From contig OY740768.1 of assembly GCA_963513935.1 (NCBI GenBank), forward strand, positions 68,002,231-68,066,230: DNA of 64,000 bases, written 5' to 3'. The position numbers were made by a program, and so were the translations under genes. This document shows positions 1 to 11,969 of the stretch, piece by piece. The notes below the pieces were generated by a model. That model did no database searches, was not told the origin of the DNA, and saw only the letters and a program-made list of their open reading frames with translations. The DNA is from Aphrophora alni (taxonomy: Eukaryota; Arthropoda; Insecta; Hemiptera; Aphrophoridae). Positions within the stretch are counted from its first letter, which is position 1; every line of letters begins with the position of its first letter.

Positions 1-1050
1 TTATTTTCTTCTGTTTTCACTAAAGTCTGTCTGAAAGTCTATGGACTGGACTAGAACTTAATGTTGCTCACCAAAAAGTAGATATTTTAGTTTAATTTTC
101 ATTCCCCCAAATCTAATTCTTAATTTTTTTATAAAACAATTAAAGGGAATCTTAGAAAAGGTAAAATAATCAGATTTATTGACATGAATCTGATACCATG
201 AACTGACTTTGGTACGAATTTTCATTTTGTCCTCTCTGTTGGACATATAGAAGTATCAGCAATTCTTAAATTACACTTCTGTCTTGATAAATTTGAAATT
301 TGTGTCGTTTGGTTTGTATTGCAGTGAGGCCATCTTTTATAAAGTACTTACTGGTCCAAACATACTCAATTATTAAATTTCTTGACATATACTTTTTAAA
401 TTACTTGGTAGATAAAAAAAGAACCTAATTGATTTAAAAAATAATAATAGAAATAAATAGTCTTTTAAAATATGTATATTTCAAACAAAGAAATACAAAA
501 TGAAATTAGTTATAAAAGAATGAAAGTTAAAATGCAACGATTTAGTACATATATGAATCCCAATTTAAACATTTGGAGAATAACAAGAAAAATTGTAAAA
601 CGACCAATTAGACAAAATCAATTCAAAATGATATTTAATAAATATTATTAAAAAATAAGATATATATTTCTTATAAATGGATCTAAATGTATTATTTTTT
701 GTTTATAACCTTAAATTTAACCTTTGAGGAAACCTACACTTGGCCCCTAATTTGATGAGCTAATTGTTGTTATTTACACACCGATAGACACACAATATTA
801 ACATATAGGCCAGGTGTTTATGCTCGTGTATTGAATACACAATTTAATTACTTACTCTTCTCTTATAATAAATTGTTTTAATTTGTTATTCAACTTAGTT
901 TATTGACGGGTTCATTTTATACTATTATTAGCATTACTTAATATACTATGGAAGAACATTTTAAATAGAGGCTGATATGGTTATGTTACAATAGATGTTA
1001 AATTTTAATATGGACCTTACATGGGAACCCAATTTAAATTGTCCATCTTC
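1..1050. other. AT-rich sequence, no gene seen
   Basis: Low-complexity AT-rich DNA with short open frames only. No splice-bounded coding stretch, tandem repeat or long inverted repeat was recognised. Confidence 0.6.
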
Positions 1051-1089
1051 TGAGTAAATCTTAAACATCTAAGCAAGTTCACCATTATA

Positions 1090-1517
1090 ATGTCTCAGCC
1101 TCCAAAACCAGGTGTTTACCATCACACCGGCCGGTCAATAATTTTCGCACACATTGACATTTCCGAAGGTGTATTTTTGCAAAGAATAGAAATCCCAGAT
1201 CTCGAATCAGATAATGTCCTAACCGAGCTCGATGTTGAAAGATCGATAAGCGACCAGGTGTTTTGGAAGAGAACTGGTTTTCGGAACAAAACCATTTTAA
1301 TAGTTTGTTTAGATTCACGGATGATTTTTATTTAATTGTTATAATATTTTATTTCCATTATTCTATTCTAGACAGTGTATTTAGCGATAACATTACAGTG
1401 GTAAATCAAGCCCGTTCGTGTACGTATGTGTGTGTATTTATTTTTAAACAGGCAAATGGAGTAAGACCTTGGAGTAGTATTCAAATAAAACTTGATCTTC
1501 AAGTCCAACAGAGCTGA
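1090..1517 (+). CDS. Candidate two-exon small protein gene, function unknown
   Basis: Proposed model: exon 1 is 1090-1257, beginning at an ATG with A at -3. The intron is 1258-1451 (194 nt), with donor CAG|GTGTTT and acceptor TTTTTAAACAG preceded by a T/G-rich tract. Exon 2 is 1452-1517, ending in TGA. The two exons join in phase 0 and give a 77-residue protein that starts MSQPPKPGVYHH and ends LDLQVQQS. An AATAAA signal lies at 1657-1662, about 140 bp after the stop. Exon 1 is clearly richer in G+C than its surroundings. An upstream in-frame stop lies near 1053, so the ATG may be the true start, or exon 1 could be an internal exon with an acceptor just upstream. No family is recognised: there is no signal peptide, membrane segment or known motif. 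The opposite strand is also open across exon 1, which lowers certainty. It could instead be the 3' end of a longer gene or a chance ORF. Confidence 0.35.
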
Positions 1518-1656
1518 AATAATTACACGTTCTGGATCCTGCTGTGAGATTGGTCCTCTAGCTCCAAGATGGGAAGACCTGCTGTAGCCTACCTCTCTTA
1601 TGATTTATTTACATGTTTATATCTTTCAATTTAATTGAAATTGTCTTTAAATCCGT

Positions 1657-1662
1657 AATAAA
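1657..1662 (+). promoter_or_regulatory. Polyadenylation signal AATAAA for the candidate gene
   Basis: An AATAAA hexamer lies about 140 bp downstream of the proposed stop at 1515-1517. AATAAA is frequent by chance in DNA this AT-rich, so it supports the gene model only weakly. Confidence 0.3.
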
Positions 1663-1850
1663 CTTTGATTTTATGTGCATATTTTTGGTTTAGTAAATGA
1701 CGGGATTTTAATGTTATTTGTATTTAACATGCACGTAATGTTTGTCTTTATTCATAAAAATACAAACACAGACACTGGAAGAAATAAAAAAGATTGGTTA
1801 AAAATTCTACGTAATAATATTTTTTTAATGTATATATACTACATTTTTGT

Positions 1851-2150
1851 ATTCTTAAAATGGGACACATTAAAACAATACTTAACATCTGTCATCACTT
1901 TAAGCTATAACAAATGACCGTAACTTATTTATTTTAATCAATTACAAATCATCAATTTAATACTTTTTATCTATTTTAATATTAAGTATATATATATTAA
2001 GGAAACTACAGTACATATATTTTTATTACTTAAGGCATTTGGAAACTATTTAAATAAATGTTTTGTAATAGCTTAAAATAAATAAGTGACGGTCATTTTG
2101 TTATAGCATGAAGTAATTACAAATGTTTTAATGTGTCCTGTTTTAAAAAT
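1851..2150. mobile_element. Long inverted repeat (MITE-like or fold-back)
   Basis: The left arm at about 1851-1938 and the right arm at about 2076-2150 are imperfect reverse complements. Shared blocks include GGGACACATTAAAACA, GCTATAACA and ATGACCGT, in that order on the left and inverted on the right. The spacer is about 140 bp of AT-rich DNA. No coding capacity and no clear target-site duplication were seen. Most likely a non-autonomous DNA element or a decayed fold-back. Confidence 0.55.
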
Positions 2151-2159
2151 AAAAAAATA

Positions 2160-3520
2160 AAAAATTTGAATGTAATAAAGTATGGGGGAAATGTTAAAAT
2201 AAACTGTTAGACGTTTGAATTACTGAATAAAAATAAACAAGTAACCAGAAACTTACGAAGCCTTTTGAAATAATGATTTGTTAACAATATATTAATACAC
2301 AGGGATGAGAGTGGGGAGGGGGTATTCCAATTTTGTTCTAAAAGTGGATTGAGCAAATTACGATCAACTATACACCAAGTCAAGTTACGTTATGAGAAGG
2401 TGTAAAATTTATAAATCTATATAGGAGTTACTATTTATAACTACGTTTAGGTTTTATAACAATTTAAGGTGCAGTAGAAAGTCTATTATCTGACGTCGTT
2501 CTTGGAATCATTTTGGGAAGGAAAAATCTATACTAAGGTCAAGTTTAAATTGTTAAAAACTTTTAATAATATATACTTAAGATTTTTATTGTTAAAAGTC
2601 AACCCTACAATTTAAACTTAATAAAAATTATGAAAGTCCTATCATTCATTTGTAATATGTATTAAATTCATAAAAACTGGTTAGAAAATAACATTCGAAA
2701 TACACTTTACCATTCACGCCCCGGACTGTAATGACTGAATGTTATTTGAGTGAATAATTCCATTGAATAATTAAACTGGAGAAAACAAAATCCTAGTCTG
2801 TCGTTAAAGTATTATAATTGGTTCAGAAAAAATTAGTGACGTTTTAAAAATACCTCGTTAGCCTACTTTTTTATGGTTGATAAACTGAACTACCCTCATT
2901 CTCAAAAGTTCGGATAATCTCTATAATGAAATCAATCAAACAAAGAAAATATAATCTTAAAATAACGTATACTGATTATGGATACTGTTCGTTTACGGGA
3001 AAAGATCACACCTAGGTTACATTGAAAATAATAATTTGAATACAGTTGCACAAATAAATTAATTAAGAACTCTAAAATTCACTGTTTTAAAGATTCGTTC
3101 AATAATGTTTAATATAGCAAGAGAAGTTAATAAAATTCAACTTATATTTTATAATTTGGAACTCGAATGAAGAATTCAAGATTGACTTGTTTTTTAGATT
3201 TTTGTCTGTTTATGTTCAATTTATATATTTATTATTTAAATGCAATGCTGATTTAGAACAAAATTCCAGTCTTAAGAACTTTATGTGAGCACATTGTCTT
3301 ATGAAACTTCTCAGTTTGTATTTAAAAAATAAATAGCACTAAACCAAATACAGAAATAGTAATAATTTTGCAATATACCATCATGTGGTGTACAAATTGT
3401 AACTAGCACAAGTGGGATGAAACTTTTTGTCACAATTTCAATTTATTCTTCCATCTAAATCTTCCTTTTTATGGAGACATTTCACTTGAAAACCATAATT
3501 CAATATTTATTTGATTACTT
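2160..3520. other. AT-rich intergenic stretch, nothing recognised
   Basis: No tandem repeats, transposon protein relics or plausible exons were seen here. Confidence 0.5.
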
Positions 3521-3529
3521 CTCCAACAA

Positions 3530-3730
3530 CCCACACGATTAGAGGTTTCTAGAGGCGACCGCTGAGAAGTACACGATCCTATCGATGAGTTGACCTCTGT
3601 GTAACCTTTGTCCCAGGTAGCTGTACTAACAAGCCGATGAAGAAATCAACATGGCACTCAACAATGCGCATCCCACAGCGCCAGATAAGTATCGGCATTG
3701 ATTGATTGGTCCGGGCGTTCAACATGATTT
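3530..3730. other. GC-richer island, possible conserved non-coding element
   Basis: About 200 bp with distinctly higher G+C and sequence complexity than the flanks, no long ORF and no repeat copy elsewhere in the window. Such islands in AT-rich insect DNA are often regulatory elements or old repeat relics. No specific factor site is claimed. Confidence 0.2.
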
Positions 3731-3739
3731 ATTTCTAAC

Positions 3740-4980
3740 GATCCGGAAAAAAAAAGTATCGAATTTACTTCTTGAACGAATTAGGGTGAATCGGATTAAC
3801 TTTCTGGTTGATTACCAGAGGGTGGTGAGGAATGAAGTGACAACATACAAAATGAATTGTGACTAAAATAAAACAAATTAAATGAATAGTAGTTGAGTTG
3901 TGCTTCGTTATTAAATTTGCAATCGTAAAAAGTAAATGAGGAGTTTAATACATTCCAAGAAAAAATGGATTAGAATGTTTTTATATTTTATACTTTACTC
4001 GGAACCCAGTTTACGACATTACAGGTAGCCTATTCTACCTGTCTGCATATACAGTATTACAACCATAATTTTAAACGAGTAATTTTTGAAGCAGTTTGTA
4101 AGCCAGAAGTTTATTAAAAACACTGAATTTTATTTGTAATACTGTTTTAAAACACAATTCAATCTATTATATTTTTTATTAATTCACAGTTTTATAAGAT
4201 TATTATTTACAATTTTATAAATTTTTTAATCAGTTAAATTCAGTTATTTTAAATTTTATAAGATATTAAAAACTCTCTATTCAGTTTAAATATAATTTGA
4301 ATTCAGTGGTAATTTGAATTGGAGAGCTCAACGTGTTAATTCAATACACATTCTAACTGTGACTTCCAAAATAGTATGTTTTCACAATGTAATAATTTGG
4401 ATTCATTTAAAAGAGTATTTCTGAACAGATAATTTATTATGGGATTTTAGATTAAGATTTATAACTAAGAGTTAGGGTGATTGTGACCTCCGGCAAAGCG
4501 ACTTCTTAAGCCATTGTGCACCTAAGCCCCTACATTCTATGCTCGCTGATTGGTCCCCTCAACAAGTTTTAATAATCCACTGATAAGCTCATCTTGCAAG
4601 TGCTTATGCTCTAAATAAGTTTTTGTCTGTAATAGCTGCACAAACAATTAATTATTATGTGGCAGCTGTTTCATATTTCTTTAGTTTTCGATTTTGAACC
4701 CTTGACGGTTCCTTGTATTTATTTTGCTATTGTTGAGTTGTTATTAATCTGTCTCATTGATGTTCCTGGAACTTCCAGACATTGGGTGTAATGAATCCAG
4801 TGATGTTACGATTAGCCTCAGCATCCTCTTTGAGTCTTCTTTATTGAGTTCTTCTAGATTGGTTGTGTTAAATGTTGCCATTCTATTCCCATTAATAACC
4901 AGTACTAAACTTAAACAGAACCCCGAGTACCAAGTTAAGGCTACATTCAAACTATAGGTCGTCCAGTTTCCCGATTACTC
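3740..4980. other. Mostly AT-rich, short GC-richer patch near 4480-4560
   Basis: Open frames on both strands around 4744-4957 overlap each other and show no recognisable protein signature. No gene is called. Confidence 0.4.
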
Positions 4981-4999
4981 ATGTTAAGAAGTAAGCTCT

Positions 5000-5215
5000 C
5001 TCTTAACCACGTAGCGGTAGACAAAATCTATTCCACCCTTTGGCTTGGGATAATTTACATCCTACTCTTTTGTAGAAATCTACATCATGCCGTTGTCGAT
5101 CTGCTGCCATAATACGATGCCCGCCCTGTACCTGCGCGAGGGGGGGGGGGTGTAGATCTGCACTTGACTTTGTACGCGATCCCACACCTCGCCCTTCTCT
5201 CGGAAGAACAGGACG
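5000..5215. other. GC-rich block with a poly-G tract, possible old repeat
   Basis: This stretch is much richer in G+C than its neighbours and holds a run of about 10 G near 5141-5150. A 60-codon frame is open on the minus strand, but its translation matches nothing I recognise. It may be a fragment of a transposable element or an expressed exon. Neither is shown. Confidence 0.2.
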
Positions 5216-5219
5216 GAAT

Positions 5220-8200
5220 TTTCAAAGGACAATTATATTATAACAATAATATATTAGTAATTGGATTACTATTTTTTTGTAAATTTATTCTTTTGTCAAA
5301 ATTAATAAAAAGTTTTAAATTTATTAGATGTATTTAAAAAAATGTAATATTAAAATCTAGGTTGCTTAATAAAAACATCAATTATAAATATTCACAATTG
5401 TTGTAATTTGGCTTTAATCGAATTGTTAAAAAACTGACTTTGTATAGGCCTATAAATAATTGTTGTACCTTTTACAATTTGATTATTGTTTCTGCGGCAG
5501 TTTATTAATAATACGTCTCTGAACGTTATTAGACAGTCAGTTGACTAGTACTACTCGTCGTAGCTGTTTCAATTGCCTTCTGATGTCAACATTGACGATG
5601 AAATCATGTATCCAGGTTTTAAAATATGATTAGGGTCAAGACCCTTGCGTCTAGCACATACATTACTAGCTGAACTTCCTAAGAAATGTCAGTTCTTGTT
5701 GTACTGATGCACCAATAACATAAGGTTGAGCTAAGGGTTATGCATTTTTAATATATTACATATTTATATTTAATCTTTGATGAATCAATATTAATTTTAA
5801 TTTAAAATAAATATAAGGTTAAAGCTATTTAGGAAGTGTGGCAGTCGAGTGTTCGGAAAGATAGAAAACCAATCATATTTTTTAAATGAAATATATTTAA
5901 CAAAAGAGTTTTACAAAAATTAAATAAATTGTGGAAAAATATTATACAGTCGTTGTAAACCAAAGAAAAGTATGAATCTCCCCTAAAATAGTCAGTTCAG
6001 TAGTGAAAGTCAAAAAAATAGACTGCACCGTTTTCTAATGTGATCACCGTTTTAGAAATTAGAAGATAATCTTGCAAACCATTAGATTGTGTACAAAAAT
6101 ATACCATAGAAACTAATGTGACTAACTGCAGTACGGTAACACAAAGTTACATTTTACAAGTAGCCTAATGTGATTAATAAAACTGATGGATCAATGGGGA
6201 AGTGTAATTTTCATTGAAGTGCGCTTCGACAAATTACGTAGTTTATAAACTTCACATTTAAAAACAATGTGATAACCTTCACATTTAAAATCTTCACATT
6301 TAAAATCTTTGAACGTAATAACCTTCTGAGATATTCGATATTCTAAGACAGTGTGTATTATTTATTTAAACTTTTAATGAACAACTCCCGAACTGCCATT
6401 TTAAAACCAATAAATGTTTTTAGGGACTAAAGACTTAAACAAATTTTAATAAAAATAATTAAAACTGATTTCGAACAAATATATATATATCTTTTGTTTT
6501 AGTCTTCTGGTAGATATCTCCATATTTTAAGTTCTTCATAATATTGTCAAAATTCTAAGGATACTGTAAAAATTTACCCACATAACAAATTCGATCGATA
6601 CTGGCGGATCTGTTTTTGGGCACTGGGCGGGAGCTAGACAAATAAGCTGACAAACGTCATTTCAATAAATACTCTTTTATAACTCAGTTAAATTCAAACC
6701 AATGTTAGAAACTCAATATCTATTTTTTGTTTTGAACCATCACAAAACTTTATCTTTACTACATAAATATGAGAAAAATAATAAAAACATTACACAAACT
6801 TACTCACTCACCCATCCACAAATCAAATAAAAACCAAACAAAACTAATTGTCAACAAAAATGTCAGTTTGGTAGATGTCAGTTCAGTTAAAAGGTAAACA
6901 TGAGCTACGGACAGAAATATTTATATATTTCAATAAGACGTAAACTTATTCCACTTGAGCGAACTAGGTTATTTTTTGGCAATTACTTGAAATCATAAAT
7001 TAATTGTTTATTTCTAATTTTGACGAGTTTAAGTCTTAATCTTCATGTATAACTAAAATTTGAACGAAATTGGTAGAGCCGATTTTAAGACATTATTATG
7101 GATATTATAATAGCCACATGTCAATTTTTTAGTTTTTTACCGATTACTCATGAACCAGCATTGTTGGAGAGATGACACCAAATATATTTTGTTTGGCTCC
7201 TTATAGGCTACACTCCAGTAATATTTGGTCACAAGCGGAGTTTGGGTTTTTTCTTACAGCAACTACCCCCAAACTTTGTGTTTTCGAAAATGAAAGAAAG
7301 TATCAATATGTGGCTAAAATAAGCCCACATACCAAATTTAATTAATTTAAACGAAAGACGACAAACGTGAGACATACAAACAGACGAAAGACAAAGTGAG
7401 TTCTAAAATCCACTTGTTTTATTCACTGGACCTCATAACTGATATACCCTCAACAATTTCGTATACCCTATATGAACACAATTATCGTGAATTGAGTTTC
7501 AACTCATTTTCATTCATAACAAACACTCAACACGTTTCGTTTGGCTAGTCAAGTACAGTAGGACAAATTAAATGGAATGCTATCGCCTTCTGTTATTCAT
7601 ACAGGAATCAAAAAATAAAATGTTAGCTGTTACATAACTTCTAAATACCAATGATTTGTGTTTAATACCTATTAACTGGTTTAAACGTACATTTTATAAC
7701 CTTACTTAAAAGCTCCAAATTCCGTAAACAACTAATAAAAAAAATAAGGACATAAATTGCTGTATAGTGTTGAAACGAATGTTGAAGATTTCAGATAGTG
7801 GTAGCTCACTTTTGTTTTATAGTCTGTCGAAAGATGGCGACCGGAAACCGGTCATTTGTCCTCGTCACGGTTCAAGCTAACGGAAAATAGGCTTAACTAT
7901 GTCGATTAAGCATTGCTATAACACGCTATGGGAAATAAATGCAGTAAATGGAAAATTATGTAGAAAAAAATAATCATGGTTTCTATTGTGTCTAGGTTGA
8001 TCTGTTTGAATTGCTTAGATATTAGGTTAAAGTAGTTGAACAGGAAACGCTTCGATATTATAATCTTCTTCCTGTATTTGTGTTTTATATGGTAATTTAA
8101 TAGTTAACGGGAATAGAATGAATGGATTTTGATTAGGTAAAATATTCCAAGGAAACTATTACTATAGCAAATAAAGTCCATATTACTAGTCCGTAGAAAA

Positions 8201-8505
8201 CAATAAATGAGTGAAAATACGGTTTAAAACTGACTCTGGAGATTAATTGACTGGACAGAGTTGATAAGAATTTATTACTAAATTTTATGTCTAGAAATAT
8301 ACATTTGAAAGTAGTATAGATTTATTAAAAATATCCCAGAAGAACCTGCTTAAGAAAAAAATAAAAGTATTTAACAAAAACAGTTTTCTTATAACTGGCT
8401 GTTAGGTGTTCTATATTTTTCAAACATAGATTTTGGAGATGAATTTTTTTTACAGTCAAATAACAATCCGAAAATTGATTGGGAGAAATGATTCAATAAG
8501 TCTAA
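5220..8505. other. AT-rich intergenic DNA with faint retroelement-tail-like patches
   Basis: Mostly featureless. Around 7030-7450 there are phrases typical of decayed retrotransposon 3' ends (several 'caaattt'-type clauses followed by a run of AGAC-like motifs), but no coding relic was found, so no element is called. A small triplicated CTTCACATTTAAAA motif lies at about 6250-6310. Confidence 0.35.
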
Positions 8506-8510
8506 ACAAA

Positions 8511-8979
8511 ATTACTTTTAAAGATGAGTTTTAAAGTCAGCCTCTAATATCAAACAATAATTAAAAAAATTACTTTTAAAGATGAGTTTTAAAATCAGCA
8601 TCTAATATCAAACAATAATTTTAAAAAATTACTTTTAAAAATGAGTTTTAAAATCGGTATCTAATATCAAACAATAATAAAAAAAAATTACTTTTAAAGA
8701 TGAGTTTTAAAATCAGCATCTAATATCAAACAATAATTTAAAAAAATTACTTTTAAAAATGAGTTTTAAAATCGGTATCTAATATCAAACAATAATAAAA
8801 AAAATTACTTTTAAAAATGAGTTTTAAAATCGGTATCTAATATCAAACAATAATTTTAAAAAATTACTTTTAAAAATGAGTTTTAAAATCAGCATCTAAT
8901 ATCAAACAATAATTTAAAAAAATTACTTTTAAAAATGAGTTTTAAAATCGGTATCTAATATCAAACAATAGTCTAAAAG
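8511..8979. repeat. Tandem array of eight 58-59 bp units
   Basis: Eight consecutive units begin ATTACTTTTAAA at 8511, 8569, 8628, 8687, 8746, 8804, 8863 and 8922. Two variants occur at a diagnostic site: CAGCATCT and CGGTATCT. Their order is cag, cag, cgg, cag, cgg, cgg, cag, cgg, which hints at amplification by dimers. The array is non-coding. Confidence 0.95.
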
Positions 8980-9139
8980 GGATTACTTTATTAAAATCTG
9001 TCAATAACTAAAGTACAAACTGCAATGAAAAATGACTATTAGGTAATAATTTGTTCCATAAGAAATACTTATGATGAAATTAAAAAATAACATTCGTTTG
9101 TTACGTATAAAGGAAGTTTGGTAAACGTAAAAGTATTCT

Positions 9140-9385
9140 TTTTTACTAAACTATACATTTCATGGCCCTTGGAAACAAAAAAAAAAGATTGTCGACATGC
9201 CGTCCGTCCATCGTCGTTATCGATGTCTCAGGGATACAAAAATTGAGATAGGGACATGAAATTTTGGTGTGGGAACTATAGCTCCTGTAGAACCGTATTG
9301 AAATATAAAAAAAAATAGAATAGAAAATGTCAAAATACGACCGTTGTAGATAGTATTTTGTTCCTATCACGTGTGTTACGAATTT
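9140..9385 (-). repeat. Dispersed repeat, copy 1
   Basis: About 240 bp that are recognisably similar to 53395-53595 in the same orientation. Both contain a GTCCGTCC block, then ACAAAAATT(G/A)AGATAGG and ACATGAAAT, and both end near TTTTGTTC-TATC-CACGTG. The copies are strongly diverged. The family is not identified; the strand is nominal. Confidence 0.6.
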
Positions 9386-9659
9386 GGTAAATATAAATTT
9401 GCAGATTTCAATTCTGCATGTAATGGTATCTTAATTGCTAAATTGTCAATAATTTATTGTTTATTGAATTAATCACTTTTTAAAATTAAATTCTCTACAA
9501 ATTCGATCTAAAAATTTTGTTAGATTATTTACAATTTAGTAAAGTACATTTACACCTAACCTAAAAAAGAGAGCTTTTTTACTACAATTTTTATATTTTA
9601 TGCCAATTTTCTCGAAAACTGCTTAAAGTACAGTTCTAGAACTTTTTATTTTTCCAATT

Positions 9660-10720
9660 TCTCAGTTCAAAAACAATATACAAACATCAAATTTACCCTT
9701 AAATTTGGCTCCCTGGAATTTCAGTGACATTTCGCAACCAGGTGACATTTCAGTGACCTCAGGTGTAATTTTCCTTGACTCTTCCATTATGCGGTTTATC
9801 AGGTGTTCAGTGTTAACCGGTTTGGTTTTATAAACATTTTGTTTTAAGATAACCCAGATAAGAAAATCAAAAGTATTCATATCCGGCGACCTTGCCGGCC
9901 AATCAATAGCGCCCCTACGACACTATAGTTAAGATTAGGAAACACTTTGTCTGAGAGTGTGCATAACACTCCCTAGCATCTTGTTGTCTTGCTGGATGGA
10001 ACCATACTTAGTTGAAATTTTGTCCAAAAAGATTGCGCACTGCTGACAGAATTACGATGTTTAACAAATTCAGGTAAGCACCAACATTCAAGTTGCCATT
10101 TATCACAAACGGCCCTACAATATTTTAGTCAATTATTCCGGCCCAGACATTCTGTGTATAAGATTCACTCATTCATTGAGGATTATGGTCGCTCCAGTAT
10201 TATCTACAATTTATGTACAGCCGTGTCTATTAATCATGTGGGTTGCTTCATCCGAAAAGAGTACTGAAACTAAAAAATCTTTCATCACATTTTCTCATTT
10301 AGTGCCTGACAAAACTCATTCCTTCTGTCAAAACCGTTCTCTACAAGCTCTTGCTCCAGTAACACTTTATAAAGTTGGTATTGTTTTATAATTGCGTAGA
10401 ATATTAAAAACAGACCTATGAATTATGTCATGATCTGCAGCGGGTTTTCTAACTGAAGTATGAGGGTTTTTAATAAATGTTTGGATTACGTCTAATGATT
10501 TGTCTTCAGTGCAAACAGATTTAGGCCTTCTTTGTCGTTCCCAGTCTTTAATCGTACTAGTTTCCTCAAACCGTTTAACGGTCTTAAACACTGTAGTCTT
10601 ATTTATAGGAGGTTTGTCAGGATAAGTATCACTAAATAGGTAAGCACTCTATTGCAGTATCCACACATCATACTCATTAAGAGACGTTGTACTCAAAATT
10701 TCCTCATAACTATAAAAACA
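9660..10720 (-). pseudogene. Decayed mariner/Tc1-superfamily transposase
   Basis: Reading the minus strand through stops and frameshifts recovers an almost full-length transposase of the IS630/Tc1/mariner DDE type. From the N-terminus: an HTH region with FKTVKRFEETSTIKD and RRPKSVCTEDKSLDVIQTF (about 10367-10591); KVLLEQELVENGFDRRNEFC; a first catalytic segment LFSDEATHMINRHGC (about 10215-10260); NVWAGII and VGPFVINGNLN; AVRNLFGQNF; and the third catalytic block DWPARSPDMNTFDFLIW (about 9850-9905), followed by LKQNVYKTKPVNTEHLINRI and a short C-terminus. At least six in-frame stops and several frameshifts make it dead. The block usually holding the second aspartate is badly damaged. No terminal inverted repeats were identified, so the element's limits are unknown. 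Confidence 0.88.
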
Positions 10721-10724
10721 CAAT

Positions 10725-11650
10725 TAATTATCAAATTTAAATAAATGTAGAGTTTATTTAGTCAAGTCACTAGGTCTGAAAGTGATTAACTTGGTCTCAT
10801 GAATGAGCTTTAACTCTCTCTACTACTATTCGGAAGCAGGTTGTTACTGATAACCCGAGGAAGGCCAAATGTAATAAAAGTTGAAAATATCACCAACACT
10901 CTTTTTTATAAGGGCCTCCTACTTTGTTAAAACCTTTTATTTGTTGCCACTTTCAAGCTCTGAGACAGGAAAAATATTGAAAGATGTTGGAGAAATTAAT
11001 CAGTAAAGAAATATCCAATTTAGTTATTTCTTAATTTCAAAGTCCACTACTCAAGATAGTGTCAACCTTTTGAAGTTGGATTTGCGGCATTTATCTCTTT
11101 ATAAATTGACCTTTATTTTGATACTAAACTGGACATATCCTTATATTAAAGATTGTTGACCGACTCCTGGATGCTACGTCAACAGAGCGTTTAAAATTCG
11201 TAAAAAAGGCAAGGAAATCTTAGAACCACGCACTAAAAGCAAGGTGGGAAGTTCTATTAATCTAAGTTTCATTGTTTAGCAGTTACTAGAAGTTTCCATA
11301 CTTTTTTCCCACACAGTACATATATAAATTTAACTAAAACTTGTGCAACTAAAATTCGTATTTATAGGATCGGTTGAGACAGTTTCAGGAATATTTTATT
11401 TTGTATATTCACAAAGAAAACCTAGCAAAAATGAAAGAGAATTGCTTATAAAAGCATATGTTTATCTTAAATATGTATAAAATAGTAACTCATGGAAAAA
11501 TAATAGGAAAGATAAATTAAATATGAGTTGTTTTGATACTATTGGGTTTTCATCCTAAAATATAAAAAAAAAAATGTTTTGCTTATATTTTGATATCTTG
11601 AAAAATATGGTAATAAATAGGCCTATTTAAACAGCCTATGTGGGTACAAA
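10725..11650. other. AT-rich stretch, no feature
   Basis: No gene, tandem repeat or transposon relic recognised. Confidence 0.5.
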
Positions 11651-11659
11651 GATTCTAGT

Positions 11660-11960
11660 TTAAATAGTTATTGAAATGTTCCTTTATAAATATTACACGT
11701 TTGGCTGTTACAAATGTTTCATTTACATCTACATATCTTATATCAACGACTAACGGTGAGGGGAAGGGGAATATTCTATATCCCTCTTCGTACCTTGCGT
11801 ACAGAATGCGTAATGACGTCCATGATCTAACAAGCGCTAGCAAGCTAGTTATTAAACTAAAACAAAACAAAAAAAGATCAACCAGGAAATGTTATCCCAG
11901 GTTTAATAGCCTTATTGAGAGGACGTCCACTAAGGATGACCAATTACAGAGTTAACTTTC
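11660..11960. other. Complex patch open on both strands, unclassified
   Basis: A 94-codon frame is open on plus and a 71-codon frame on minus over the same DNA. Neither translation resembles a family I know, and no splice context supports an exon. Overlapping open frames on both strands point to base composition or an old repeat rather than a gene. Confidence 0.2.
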
Positions 11961-11969
11961 CCTTATTCG

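Noticed and set aside
1085..1318. Minus-strand 77-codon frame opposite the candidate exon
   Set aside because: No splice or poly(A) context on that strand; treated as the shadow of the plus-strand model.
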